The notes beneath the pieces were generated by a model, which searched no databases, was not told the DNA's origin, and saw nothing but the letters and a program-made list of their open reading frames with translations. Of a stretch of 64,000 bases of DNA, positions 11,301 to 21,857 are shown piece after piece (the first letter of the stretch is position 1; every line of letters starts with the position of its first letter). A program made the translations under genes and the position numbers. Source of the DNA: Microstegium vimineum. Lineage: Eukaryota > Streptophyta > Magnoliopsida > Poales > Poaceae. Location of the stretch: the NCBI GenBank assembly GCA_022036555.1, contig CM039133.1, positions 11,669,765 through 11,733,764 on the forward strand, read 5' to 3'.

Positions 11301-11756
11301 AAAAATTTTCGAGTTCCGACAGACTAGCTATGTTACTTCTTCTGAATCCTTCAATCCACTATGTTAATAAAAGACAAATAGGGAGCTATAATGTTGACTT
11401 TCTCCAATATTATACAACATTGTTTTGCACGCTCCTTATGAACCTGGTTCGTGGGGCCCACTATCCTGCCACAGTAAGCTGCAGCCAGGCATCCATGAGC
11501 TGTAGCCAGGAAGCATCAAGGACGGGCTATGGATGAAGAAAGTCATGTGCAATGTAGGTAATTGCCCCAGAACTGTGCACAGGTGTTAAAAAATGGTGCC
11601 ACGCTGGCTACCTACCTGACAAGATGTATGTAGCCACGTCCATAAGACAATTTGAGCAGAGAATTGAGTTCAAATTCAAAAACACTAAATTTAGCGACAG
11701 GTTAAATTCATGATTAAATGATAAGCTTCGATCTGATGAAAAACTTTAGCAAGTGG
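11301..11756. other. Intergenic tail of L3 block
   Basis: Contains 'gctgcagccaggcatccatgagc / gctgtagccaggaagcatcaag', an imperfect local duplication near 11477-11520. No gene. Confidence 0.45.
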
Positions 11757-11870
11757 TCTCCTTTCTGACAAACATGTATATAAAATCTCCTAAAGTTTTT
11801 CATATTTATATACTCGGTCATGTGTCATATGTGACCTATTCATGAGTATATACATGTGTCAGAAAGGAGA
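11757..11870. repeat. 114-bp foldback (hairpin-forming inverted repeat)
   Basis: The left arm 11757-11782 (TCTCCTTTCTGACA, aa, CATGTATATA) and the right arm 11847-11870 are complementary over 24 bp with a single 2-nt bulge. The loop is about 64 nt and itself contains the near-palindrome 'gtgtcatatgtgac'. It could be a small MITE or a hairpin RNA gene. I see no convincing target-site duplication. Confidence 0.75.
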
Positions 11871-12476
11871 GTATACACATGAACTTCCCATTTCAATGTG
11901 GGTTGACAGTCACAAGTGACTAGGTGACACTTGGACAAACCGACTCAAATGACACTCCATGCTAGGTTTGCGACACACAAAGTGAGAGTCATCAAGGAGG
12001 CACTTCTCTGACAAACGGGGCCAAGCAAGGATTGCAGAACCCATGTGACCTATTCTAGTGGTGAGGTTCTTGTCTGTGACAGAAGGTTCCGCGGCCAAGG
12101 CATGTACTTGAATCCATAGAGGCAAAAATGGTTTGTGGTAGTGACAGCAGTTTGTCATCTCTTGCGTCAGGCAACTGGTGCTAATTTCTTACAGGGAAGT
12201 CGTGAGTGCCGGACGCAAAACATCCCAATGTTTCCCAATCGTAACCAGTGACGACGTAATGTTCTCAGCTGTGTTATGAGTGGCCTGAGTGTCTGATGCA
12301 CTACTACAGCATCGAGGCTTGACTTTTATTATCTGGAATCCTGATGCTCCATACACCCAGTCAAGTTGTATTTACAATCCAGTGTTTAATGCTCACGAGA
12401 AATAATGAGTGGTTGAAGCCGGGTTCCATCATTTAACTCTTCCTTTGTCAGATGAAGACATGGATTTACATTGGAC
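11871..12476. other. Intergenic; degenerate copy of a local repeat (12180-12470)
   Basis: 'catcccaatgtttcccaatcgtaacc' to 'gtttaatgctca...gagtggttgaag' is a diverged copy of 15050-15230. The block also contains a weak antisense miR2118-like string (ATCCTGATGCTCC near 12341). No gene. Confidence 0.5.
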
Positions 12477-12484
12477 TATATATA
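12477..12484 (+). promoter_or_regulatory. TATA-like box of candidate PHAS locus L4
   Basis: TATATATA in 'ggactatatatatactacc', followed by 'accaccaaaaggaaa', similar to the L3 start region. It is 89 nt upstream of the L4 site. Confidence 0.5.
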
Positions 12485-12565
12485 TACTACCACCAAAAGG
12501 AAATTGTGAAATATGTTTGCCAAACATTATTACTTGCTACGAGTGTTGGATGTTTTCTATGGATC

Positions 12566-12840
12566 TAGGATTGGGATGCATCATCTAGAAATTTGGTTTC
12601 ACGATAATTTCCTAGTATCTGGCGTCCAAATGCTTGGATCTGAATCCTTTCATGGAAGGCAGGATCAAACCACAACATGACGGATGCAAAAAACAATGCT
12701 GGCTGTGTGGCACGAACACTGACCAGCAGGATGACAATCGTGTCACCACAGGCAAGAGACTATTTATCTTTGCAGAGTTATTTTGGGGATTATGTTGGTC
12801 ATTGCGGATATGAAGAAATAAAATTGTTTTTGATAAAGGT
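12566..12840 (+). ncRNA. Candidate 21-nt PHAS locus L4 (site 12566-12587)
   Basis: Core TAGGATTGGGATGCATCA matches well over its first 18 bases, then is disturbed by 'tct' before 'agaaa'. Overall 17 of 22 positions match. The damage falls opposite the microRNA seed, so cleavage may be lost. An apparent frame (12677-13075) runs into the LINE tail downstream and is not a host gene. Confidence 0.35.
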
Positions 12841-12849
12841 AGACCTAAA

Positions 12850-13240
12850 TCTTTTTTTGCAGGTACTATTCAGAGGGACTTACTGGCTCTGGCAATGGCT
12901 CCGGCAATGGGTACAGTTACAATGCCATGAAGACCGCCAGCAAGAGTTAGTCGACCCATGTCGGTTTCTCGAAACGTCATGTCTTCAGTTGATTTCATCT
13001 TTTGGATGGTCGTCTGCTATTAGAAGTGGGTTACATCGATATATCGTTGTGTGTGGCACTGTTAAAGTTGGTTGATTTCTTTTTGGTTTGGTTACGACCT
13101 TGGTCGTGTAACTCTATGGCCTGTGTCATGTCACGGTTGTGAACACTGCAATAAGTTGGCCTGAGTTCATCCATTTTTGGGTGAATGAAGTCAGATGGAC
13201 TATCTATATCATCCTTTATCTAATTTTTTTATAGTCCATT
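12850..13240 (+). pseudogene. LINE (L1-type) ORF2 3' end fragment
   Basis: The + strand encodes FRGTYWLWQWL, LQCHEDRQQEL and CRFLETSCLQL, the C-terminal tail of plant L1 reverse transcriptases. It is followed by a 3' UTR with 'gttggcctgagttc' and 'gaatgaagtcag', then 'atctaattttttta'. It is the same family as 1-352 and is heavily 5'-truncated, as is usual for LINE insertions. The start is set by homology to the first copy. Confidence 0.65.
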
Positions 13241-13400
13241 GTTTAATGCTCTGGAAAAAAAAGTGGTTGAAGATGTGTTCCTTCACTTAGCACTTCTTTC
13301 CTGTTTTTTCTCGCATTATTTGGCTCATTATGCCTCAATTTGAGGTGAGCTGACACACAACAACGACAATCCATGTGCTGTTAGATTTGGAGCTAATTAT
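13225..13400. repeat. Local repeat copy, paralogous to 15180-15350
   Basis: 'atagtccattgtttaatgct' through 'cacaacaacgacaatccatg' occurs at both places with scattered substitutions, indicating duplication of the block. A third, more diverged copy lies near 12380-12460. Confidence 0.75.
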
Positions 13401-14049
13401 TATGATGTTCCACCTCTTCATCCCACCTAAATGCGATTTAATTTTTGAACCTGTTTATAGATTGGCGACTATTGTTAGGAGATATCACTGTTGGGTGCAG
13501 CAAGGTGGCCAAACGCCAGCAGCCACAGTCCTTATCCATAACCAGTTCATTGATCACCATCTAATAATGTCAGTCCGATTTTAGCCCGTCAAAGACAAAA
13601 GTGAGAGAATAATAAAGCATTAATATAAGATGTTACGTACCAAATCTTGAGATCTCTCTCTATTGCTATCTCAGCTGCGCACCGTGGCCCCTGCTTTTCC
13701 CCATCAGGCAGCAGCCCAATGAATTAAGAATGTCAAGAACCCTAGAGGTGCTGCAGAATGGCAGGCAAAAGGAAGGGAAACGACAGCGTCCATCACCTAC
13801 AGAATTGTACAGGCGCTGATCTGCTAAGAGCCAAGAATGGGGGCATCAACCTGCTGTTGTGAGGCACACAGAACGCCGACTCGACTTGGGTGCCGCCGCC
13901 TCTATTCTATGTTTTCTAATTTCACGACCAAAACGCTAGCTTCAACCCTACTCCTTCCATTATATTTTTTTTTGTAAATGTGGGCTTGCCTTCACCAATT
14001 CATGGTTATCCTGCTAGGCCTTTCTAACATCAGTTCAATAATTTAATGA
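13401..14049. other. Intergenic, no gene seen
   Basis: No recognisable gene or element. Frame 13375-13584 has no family. Confidence 0.5.
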
Positions 14050-14478
14050 CTCTGTTTGGATCACTCTATCTCAGGTAGAGCTAGAGGTTAGAGTTAGTTT
14101 GTAAACTAGCTCTAGTCAAGGAGGTATTTGGATTCAAGGCTAGTTTGATAATAAATTATTTTTACAAATCATCTAAATATATCCATGTGGTATCTTATTT
14201 TAAAGTATTTATTGTAACGAATTCAATGGTGTAATCAGAATTTTATTTGGATGTTTGTTTTGTTAGTTATAACATTTTTTGTGGTTGCATATGAGGTGGC
14301 TCCCACGTTCCACCACAACCAGCCCAAACTAGCCCAAATAATCACCTCTTTGGGGAGCTAGTTTTTTGGGTGGGCTAGTCGCAACTAATCTAATTTAGCT
14401 CTCATGTTTGGATATTTTTGGATTAGTTGGGTGCAAACTAGCCCAAACTAGCTCTAACCCTAGAATCCAAACATAGCC
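14050..14478. mobile_element. Probable hAT-type MITE
   Basis: The ends 'ctctgtttggat' and 'atccaaacatag' are inverted. Inside them 'gtagagctag' and 'ctagctctaac' extend the symmetry imperfectly. 'TGTTTGGAT' ends are typical of a grass hAT MITE group. An 8-bp duplication was not resolved, so the exact limits are uncertain. Confidence 0.55.
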
Positions 14479-15408
14479 AGGGGTTTTACATTGTTTACTT
14501 TGTATCAGTAAGTTCAGTAAGGTGCAAAAATTGCAACTGTACTCGCGCAAGGTCAGCGTACTCGACAAAACTTCAGGCAACACCATCTTGAGATGCTTTG
14601 CACTAAAGAAATAAACAGTTTTAGGGAGCTGTCGATTTATCAATGCATTGCCCCAAAATTGCATAAATCGGAGCTGAAATTTATCAATGCATTGCCCATT
14701 GCCAAAATTGCCCCAACATCTTAGTAATAGAACTGTAGGTTCATTATCAGAATCGGAGCAACAGATGGGCCATAAGTTAACAACATATCAGTGATAGTTA
14801 ATGGGAATTACAAGAGAAGTTGGCAGATGGGCCAAGACAATTATGGCATCATCACCATGACGACCTATTCATGTGCTCAGAGATCTCCTGTGATATGGTG
14901 AGGCCGTTGTCACTGATGTACTGTTGATCCACCGATGTGAGTCCTTGAGTGCGTAGAGGAAGTGTTAGTTGGGGTTAGAGAGCATACTGTGATCTTGGAG
15001 GATGCAACCAGTGCTATTTTCTTACTTGACAGTGGTAAGATTTGGTTGCGAAATATCCCAATGTGTCCCAATCCTAACCAAAGAACATGATGGTATGATG
15101 AATTGAAGTACCACTTCGAGGCTTCGTCACTTCCAATCTCAGGGTTCCCGTTGCTCCATACACCCTGTAAAGTAGTATTTATAGTCCATTGTTTAATGCT
15201 CTAGAACAAAGTAAGTGGCTGAAGATGTGTTCCTTCACTTGGTATTTATTTCCTGTTTTTCTCGAATTATTTGGCTCATTTTATCTCAATTCAATTAGAG
15301 GTGAGCTGTCACACAACAACGACAATCCATGTGCTTTTAGATTTTGGCGACTGTTAAAAATGACAAATTATCTATAATATCCTTCAACTTTTTCGTTTTG
15401 TTTTCTCT
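14479..15408. other. Intergenic with repeat copy 14940-15350
   Basis: No gene. 15050-15350 duplicates parts of 12180-12470 and 13225-13400, evidence of local segmental duplication. Two short direct repeats of 'tttatcaatgcattgcccca' lie near 14636 and 14681. Confidence 0.5.
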
Positions 15409-15960
15409 TTTTTTCCTCTTATTTTTTTCGAGTTCAAGGGCATGACACCCCGGGCTTTCAATTATTAATCAAAAGACCAAGATCCAGTTACAGCATAGAT
15501 CATCCATGAAACGATCTATCTCCAGCCGGCAGCCAGGTTTCCAAAGAGCACCAAAGAAAGAAACGGGAGAAAAACTTTGATGGTTCTGACTTAAACGAAC
15601 AGACGACACCCTTCATTACATTTTCAGATAAACTTCATCCACAACTCTCTACTAAAGATCAGTCGGTGTAGACATCATCCAGATATATCATGCGCTTGGA
15701 CACCATCTTCAGGATCACTGACCATCATACCTCTGAAGAATTTTGAGCAGTGGTCCTGAGGAAATCTGGGAGCCATGATACCATAGTTACTGCAGTTTTC
15801 AACATCTTCAGGATACCATTCAGGCTCTCCTTGTTGTCCTCCGGACATAAGACCATCCAGTTTTGGAGCAAACATTTTCCCTTTATTTGTTTTACTTTTC
15901 CTCTCTTTTTCCTCCACCGCACGCAAGCGCAAGCAAGTTTGGCAGAGTTCTAGCTCTCAG
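15409..15960 (-). mobile_element. Possible retroposed 3' end (LINE-like)
   Basis: Read on the - strand, the unit ends in a sequence like grass non-LTR 3' UTRs ('gggtgtcatgcccttgaac') followed by an A-rich tail (the T run at 15409-15429). A frame at 15675-15932 (85 aa) is not recognised. I cannot identify reverse transcriptase motifs or duplicated flanks, so this could also be a retroposed host 3' UTR. Confidence 0.35.
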
Positions 15961-16398
15961 CAAACATCTCTAAATCCACAGATCCACGCAGCTCCACCAT
16001 AGATTCGAAATCCCGGAAAACGTTTGGTATAGCTCCACTCCACCTTATCTTCTCCACACAAACAGAAACTGGCTCTGGTGGCCATCTCAGTTGCTGACCG
16101 GTGTGCACAGCAACAGAGCCACTGGCTCGATCGAGCACAACGGGACGGACCGCTCATGATCGACTTGTGGACGTGGCCTCCGATCCAGCGAAAGGACGCG
16201 CGTGGCACACAAATCGACGGTGCCTGGGACTGACTATGTGCACTTGTGCAGTGGGCCGGAGCTCGCGATCGATAGAGCTGCCTCCACCCATGCATGCATT
16301 AGAACTCCATCGGCCTTCCCCTCACAGCATAGTTTCTCGCTAGGCCACGATAGGTGAAAAAATGGACCATTAACTACCCATAAGCGCCCTGCGCTGTA
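15961..16398. other. Intergenic, no gene seen
   Basis: Mixed GC. Short frames on both strands (15957-16343) overlap each other and show no domain. Confidence 0.45.
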
Positions 16399-16690
16399 CA
16401 TGGCCTAAGAACAACTCCAGTGGAGCCCCTAAACAGGCTCTTATTTTAAATCTAGGGACTTGATCCAAAAAAATCCATTCTAATATACCTCCTATTTGGA
16501 CTCCTATTTTAGGAGAACCATCAAAGTTTAGTTTCAGGTCCCCATGAATGAGGCCCTCCTATTCCTCTCCTTCCAAATTAGGGACTATGGCTGGAGTTAG
16601 ACTTTGAATTTGACCCTTAAATTTTGCAAGCCACCTCCCAAATAGAAATGTAGAGGCTTGATTTAGAGCCTGTGGCAGGACATGCTCTAA
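16399..16690. mobile_element. Possible MITE with CTCCA-type ends
   Basis: The left end 'ctaagaacaactccagtgg' and right end 'ggacatgctctaag' form an imperfect inverted pair of the 'gagcaactccaac' kind common in grass MITEs. Interior 'cctctatttgg' elements repeat in both directions. The flanking duplication was not resolved. Confidence 0.4.
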
Positions 16691-17331
16691 GCGCGGGCAA
16701 CGTGTGGTGCAAGTGAGAGATGTGGGTGCCAGTACGTGTGCGGTTTTTGACAATAACGTGGCCACGTGGGGAGGAAGGTGACTGTCAGTGGGAAAAATAT
16801 TCACTTCAACATATCAGCCCCGGTTTTTATCATTTATGGTAGTCGGCTTGTCACCCTTAGAAATCAAGCCTCGTTGTGAATAGAGGTGGGTATGATGCGT
16901 GGACCCTGCATTTGAGTTGGAGAGCAGGGTAATTTGGTCTATATGAAATGACCATATACGTACGTGGACCTGCGGCAAGTCGTGTGGTCGATGTTTTTGT
17001 TTTCAATATAAATTGCTTTCACTATATATATATCTAGATATTGTGTGTATTTTAAGTGCATGGCATACGCTATATTGTCTTGATAAGCCAAAACATCTAA
17101 TTTAGAATCCACAGAGTGGAAGGTATCAGCAGCCGCATAATTGTCGATTAGTCCCCTAGAAAGTATATATATATTAGAATAATATAGGAAAATGCATGCC
17201 GAGCTGGTAGCTAGTTCATATATTCCTAAATATCTAAAACTACTAAACCCTTCGATTTGTCCCCTAGAAAGTATATATTTGAATATAAGAAATTGCATGC
17301 TGAGCTGGTAACTAGTTCAGATATTCCTAAA
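16691..17331. repeat. Array block X, copy 1 (paralogous to 19440-20235 and 21620-23222)
   Basis: Shares 'gagagatgtgggtgcc', 'ggtaatttggtctatatg' and 'aatgcatgc.gagctggta.ctagttc' with the other copies. It holds the empty version of the site filled by the CACTA element at 21858. Non-coding. Confidence 0.65.
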
Positions 17332-17333
17332 TA

Positions 17334-17591
17334 CTTCCTCCATCCCAAATTGTAAGACATCCCAAAAACCTTGCATAGTCAAAGTAGGTATCTCAAGTTT
17401 GATCAAACTTATACATATTAATATTTATGATGTCAAATAAGTATCATTAGATTCGTTATCTATTATATTTTCATAGCATGCCTATTTGATATCATAAATC
17501 TTAATAGTTTTCTTTATAACTGTTGGTCAAACTTGTGATGCTTTGACTCTCCAAAATTTTTGAAATGTCTCATAATTTGGGATGGAGGGAG
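17334..17591. mobile_element. Stowaway MITE (Tc1/mariner type), 258 bp
   Basis: The ends CTTCCTCCATCCCAAATT and AATTTGGGATGGAGGGAG are inverted, flanked by TA on both sides (17332-17333 and 17592-17593). The size is typical of the family. A shortened sibling lies at 61748-61985. Confidence 0.92.
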
Positions 17592-17593
17592 TA

Positions 17594-17978
17594 CTATCTA
17601 CAACTACTAAATCGTTCAGTAGAGCATCCTTTCTGATTTGGGGTACGTAATTGATAGCTGGGGAAAAAATATTCGTTCCACAGGAGCATATCGGCAGCAA
17701 TGGGAATGGAAGTTTGGAAGCCAAGATGAATTAATCAAATCCATTGGGTGGGGTGGGAGTTATTGTTCTTAATGAGAGATAAAATACTCTTCATGACTTG
17801 ATCTACAGTTTCCCACTATAAAACATGACATGCCAATGGATATGAATATTGTCTTCCACCCCTCCTTACTTATATCTCCTGCCACGAACCAAACACGAGA
17901 CTTTAACAGAAAATTCAGATTTCCATCTTAATTCCGATCCCTACCTCAACTCCCACCACTAATTCATATAGCCCTTCA
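17594..17978. other. Intergenic upstream of L5
   Basis: No gene. Similar sequence ('ttcccaaagcccttcatata') precedes L8, L11 and L14, so this is part of the repeated array unit. Confidence 0.5.
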
Positions 17979-17985
17979 TATATAG
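17979..17985 (+). promoter_or_regulatory. TATA-like box of candidate PHAS locus L5
   Basis: TATATAG in 'ccttcatatatagttgccaa', 224 nt upstream of the L5 site. The same string precedes L8 and (expanded) L11. Confidence 0.55.
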
Positions 17986-18202
17986 TTGCCAAACGCACCT
18001 CATATTCATAAGAAACCTACAAAGTCTATTGGTACGATAGCCTCGATATTATACATGTGCCCCGGTTCAAGTAGAAACATTTTCCATAGTAAAGAAAACA
18101 CCTAACATATGAGGCATACATAATGCAAATATTCCAATTAGCATCAGGATTGTTCCACAATTTTTTTGCGACGAGGATTGTTCCACAATCTGGAGTATGT
18201 CG

Positions 18203-18600
18203 TAGGCTTAGGAAGCATCAGGATTGTTCATAATATATCATCGAATAGATGCACCGTGCAGAGTAAGTGATTAGCCCACTACGAGGTAGATACAAAACAA
18301 GCCCTATGATTGAGCATGTCGTAGCTGATAGTCCATCCGGTTTGGGACGCGGCGCCTTGGCAGAGCAGATGTCACGTGAATCTCCTTCCCCGACGCCGGC
18401 GGTCCGATGCTGTTGTGCATGGTTGCAGGGCCAGGCGGGGTCGGAACAGGAAGGATATGGGGCTGCAGCCTCAGCATAGCAGGCTCCATGAGAGTCTCTC
18501 CCCAGGCACTGGTGGTCCGGCCGACCTCCGCATTCCAGTGACGCCATGGTTCGTCCAATCTGCTTATGTCCCCTCACATATTTATCGCACACTCGAACTC
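18203..18600 (+). ncRNA. Candidate 21-nt PHAS locus L5 (site 18203-18224)
   Basis: Core TAGGCTTAGGAAGCATCAGG matches 17 of 22 positions and carries A at position 12, the subtype B signature. A half-site ('ttagcatcaggattgttcc') lies 64 nt upstream at 18138, apparently from a small duplication. Downstream, 'ccactacgaggtaga' and 'gtcgtagctgatagtcc' are shared with L6, L7, L8, L11 and L14. Open frames on both strands here are not conserved between the paralogues. Confidence 0.45.
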
Positions 18601-18717
18601 ATTTGGGTGATGGATTGGGTAGGTGGACTCTTGTGATTGAGATGGTGTTGGTTGAGATGCTTGCTGGTTTGTTGTAGGCGGTATTACTATTTTTAGAGAA
18701 TTTGAGCAACATTGAAT

Positions 18718-18942
18718 CACTACTGGAAACTTGAAATTCCCTAATCAACGTCAGACAAAACTAGAATTACCCGGTTGAGCTAGCTCTGACGGTATTTTTA
18801 TTTTCCCTGACGGTAAGTGCACCGTAAGAAATTTCATGACGATATTTTTATTTTTTATGATGATACGTACATTTTCATGAAGATATTTTTATTTTCCCTG
18901 ACGGTAGTGCACCGTGAGAGAATTTCAAAGTTTCCAGTAATG
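18718..18942. mobile_element. CACTA MITE, family 'CACTACTGGAAAC', copy 1 (225 bp)
   Basis: The ends CACTACTGGAAACTTGAAATT and '...aatttcaaagtttccagtaatg' are inverted. Flanking triplet AAT on both sides (18715-18717 and 18943-18945). Nearly identical in layout to 44765-44988. Internal 'ccctgacggtaagtgcaccg' repeats resemble CACTA subterminal repeats. Confidence 0.93.
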
Positions 18943-20235
18943 AATGTATATGTCGATTCTTAGTGATGCTTACTGTGTTTGGACTCTCCCAGTTTGTGTT
19001 AATCTGTGTTTGAGATAGAATCTTCGACCGACCTGTGTATTTGGAGATCGATTTTAAACCTAACTATGGAGGGTGTTTGGTGACTCTGGATTTTGTATGT
19101 CTATTCCTAATGTAGTTTTGAATCTTCTGTGGTGGTTAGAATCTGGGGCAGTCTTGTGGTGATGCAGTAACAAAAAAGTAATGCAGAAGTGGTCTATTGG
19201 AAAGTTATAATTTTTTTAAGTTTGATTTTTGTCACGCCTCACTATTATTTTGTGGCGTGATAAGACCCCGATTTTAAAAAATCATAACTCTGCAATACAA
19301 CTTCAGATCAAGATAATTTTTCTATTAAAATTGTACATCTAGTTGATATATACAGCTTTAATGTTTTAATGTTTCTTATTTAAGAACGCTAAGATTCTTG
19401 AAAAAGTAATATAAAATTTTAGCACCGTTATAATCGTGTTTTAGCCACATGCAGCTATTGGTGGGTGCGAGCCTGTGTCTTGTGCGGATGAGGCCACATG
19501 CATGGTATTCATCTTCTTCAGCATATATGAGGAAATAGGCTGCGATGGGCAGGGCCCACAACATTCCTCGCGGTCGGTGGCAGACGCAGGCGACGGTGAC
19601 AGCCTTGGGTTGTTAGATTGGTAAGTCACGGCCAGCAAGTGGAGGCCCATCAAGAATAGCTACACCTGCGACTAAGAACATGGGCTGACGGTGTGGCGGG
19701 CAATGTGCGGTACATGCAAGAGAGACGTGGGTGTGCTAAATAAAGTAAAAAGTAGTGGGAGCGAGAGAGATGCGGGTGTCTGTGTGCAGTCTTTTACCTG
19801 AAGTGTGGAGGAAGTTACTGTCCTGGGGAAAAAGATTGTGAATTTAGGTGGGGACAACTGTGGGGCCGAGCATGTAAGTGAGTTCGAGAGTAGGGTAATT
19901 TGGTGAATATGAAATGACTGTTTACATATGTACGTAGACCTGTAGCAAGTCCCATGGTCGCAGAAGATGTGTATAACTGGGCAAAAATTTAGATATCAAC
20001 AGAATTATAATGATATATTTCAAAATAGATTTCTCAAATCCGTGAAAATTCTAATGTCACCAATGCAAATAATGCTAATTTTTGTTACGAACATATCGCT
20101 TGATCTATATATCCAGTTTGAACATTGAAAACAAAATCTTGAGTTGCCAATAATTTTCATTTGAACACTATAAGTACCGACATATTAATGGGCTACAGTG
20201 CCACACATGTGCAATTTGTAGACACCAGATATATT
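18943..20235. repeat. Intergenic including array block X, copy 2 (about 19440-20235)
   Basis: The first half is unannotated AT-rich DNA with a small foldback ('tcacgcc...ggcgtga' near 19232-19260). The second half repeats block X: 'gagagatgcgggtg', 'ggtaatttggtgaatatg' and 'gggctacagtgccacacatg'. No gene is seen. Confidence 0.55.
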
Positions 20236-21374
20236 CACTAGTACAAAAGCTTACTATGCAGGCGGTTCAGAACGCATTTATACAGGCGTTTTCCCGAACC
20301 GCCAGCGCTTCTACTGGCAGTTGCGTGAGAACCGTCTGTAGAAACTCATTTCCACATGCGGTTCTCTTAGTGAACCGCCTATATAAATGACTCATCTACA
20401 CAGGCGGTTCACTAAGAGAACCGCATGTGGAAATGATTTTCCAGTTTTAAATTTTTTGTATTTATATATTATTGTATTATTTAATATATACATATATATT
20501 GTTATTGAAACTGTTAAACCCTATTGGATGGTGTTCAAATATATAGCAACATGTAATAAATATCTCATACATACATTTCTTGTTTCAAAGTACCATGCTC
20601 GCAATAAAGTTACAAGTGTGTGACACATTAATACATTAGTCTCACACTCACACACATAAAGTTACAGGTCTATATACATCCAGAGTTTGGACTTGTCCTC
20701 TAAAACCCAGACCGAGTAAGATTTAGGCTATAAACCTCTGTTAGCGCTTCATATTCGGGCTTGGCTAATTCACTCTCATAATCATGATATTTCCCTACAC
20801 TTGAGATGACTTGTTTGATAAGGAAAAGACACACATCCTCAATTATGGCGTACAATGTCTTTTCGTTGATGGTCGTCGCCTTGGATTTTTTCTTGGAAGG
20901 TTTCTTCTTAGTTGTTGTGTCTCCTCCTCTCATGTGCTCGCACATGTAGTATCCACAGAGGACAGATCCTGCTGGTTGTTTGTGACACAATAAAACAGAA
21001 AATTAAAGTGGTTATTTATAGACGCTCGCACACGTAGTATATCCACATAGTACATGTATGATATGTATTCATAAGAGTAAGTTTTCATAATTACCGGTCA
21101 GTCATATATAACTTCCCATGGCTGATTTTCTTTTTTCTTGGATTCAAGCTTTCCACCGTTGATTATATAAAATCGCTATGCCCTACGAACTCGAATACAA
21201 TCAACATGTTAATTATTCTTCAAATCTCATAATGCAAAAGTATACGTGCATATCTCAACTTACATCTCTAGCATCTGAATGAAATGTGCATAACTTGATG
21301 GTGCGTAATTTGTAGAGTCTAGTACCACCACCCTTCCTTTCGTTGATGGTCGTCGCCTTGGATTTTTTCTTGGA
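20236..21374 (-). mobile_element. CACTA element remnant carrying a Ulp1-like gene fragment
   Basis: The left end CACTAGTACAAAAGC starts at 20236 and is followed by subterminal repeats 'caggcggttc / gaaccgcc' in both orientations. The coding remnant is on the - strand. No right end is present. Instead a 36-bp piece of the element's own interior (20864 region, 'gttgatggtcgtcgccttgg') recurs at 21340-21374 and joins directly to locus L6, which suggests the right side was lost by rearrangement. Confidence 0.7.
20700..20990 (-). pseudogene. Ulp1-like cysteine peptidase (C48) C-terminal fragment of a CACTA transposon
   Basis: The 96-aa frame contains QPAGSVLCGYYMCEHMR, which fits the active-site Cys region of the Ulp1/SENP-type peptidases often encoded by grass CACTA elements ('Q..G...CGYYVCE'). 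After it come a lysine-rich stretch and a tail with GKYHDYESELA that also fits that family. The catalytic His and Asp domain upstream is not found, so only the C-terminal end survives. It lies inside the CACTA remnant and reads toward its left end. The assignment is from motif memory; the fragment is very unlikely to be functional. Confidence 0.6.
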
Positions 21375-21385
21375 GTAGTCTATCG

Positions 21386-21620
21386 TAGGCTTAGAAAGGA
21401 TCAGGATCATTCATATCATCAAACCGATGCACTGTGAAGTGTAACTGACTACTCCACTACGAGGTAGATCCAAACCAATCCCTGTGATCGAGAACGTGGT
21501 AGCTCATAGTCCGTCTGGTCCTGCAGCAAGAAACGGTGCATGCAGAAGCTAAACATGAGCGAAACAACATCATGGGTTTTGTCCTCCTCTACCCCAATCC
21601 CTGGTCCATCAAGAATAACC
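21386..21620 (+). ncRNA. Degenerate PHAS-like locus L6 (site 21386-21407)
   Basis: TAGGCTTAGAAAGGATCAGG matches only 15 of 22 positions. The flanks ('ccactacgaggtagatcc', 'cctgcagcaagaaacggtgc') show it is a true paralogue of L5, L7 and L8. Its upstream promoter half has been replaced by the CACTA remnant, so it is probably dead. Confidence 0.35.
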
Positions 21621-21857
21621 TGCGCCTGGAGCGCTGGCGTGCGACAAAGCACATGGACTGACGGTGTCGCGGGAAACATGCAGTGCAATAGATACGTGGG
21701 TACGGTAAAAAAAAAAAGAGAGAGATGCGGGTGCCAATGTGTGGTCTTTGACTAACGTGGGGAGGAAAATGACTGTAGTGGCGAAAAATATTGTGAATAC
21801 GTGTTGGGATAACGTATGGGACCCGCATGTACGTGAGTTGGAGAATAGGGTAATTTG
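21620..21857. repeat. Array block X, copy 3, left part
   Basis: Shares 'gactgacggtgt.gcggg', 'gagagatgcgggtgcc' and 'ggtaatttg' with the other two copies. Interrupted at 21858 by the CACTA element and resuming at 22771. Confidence 0.65.
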
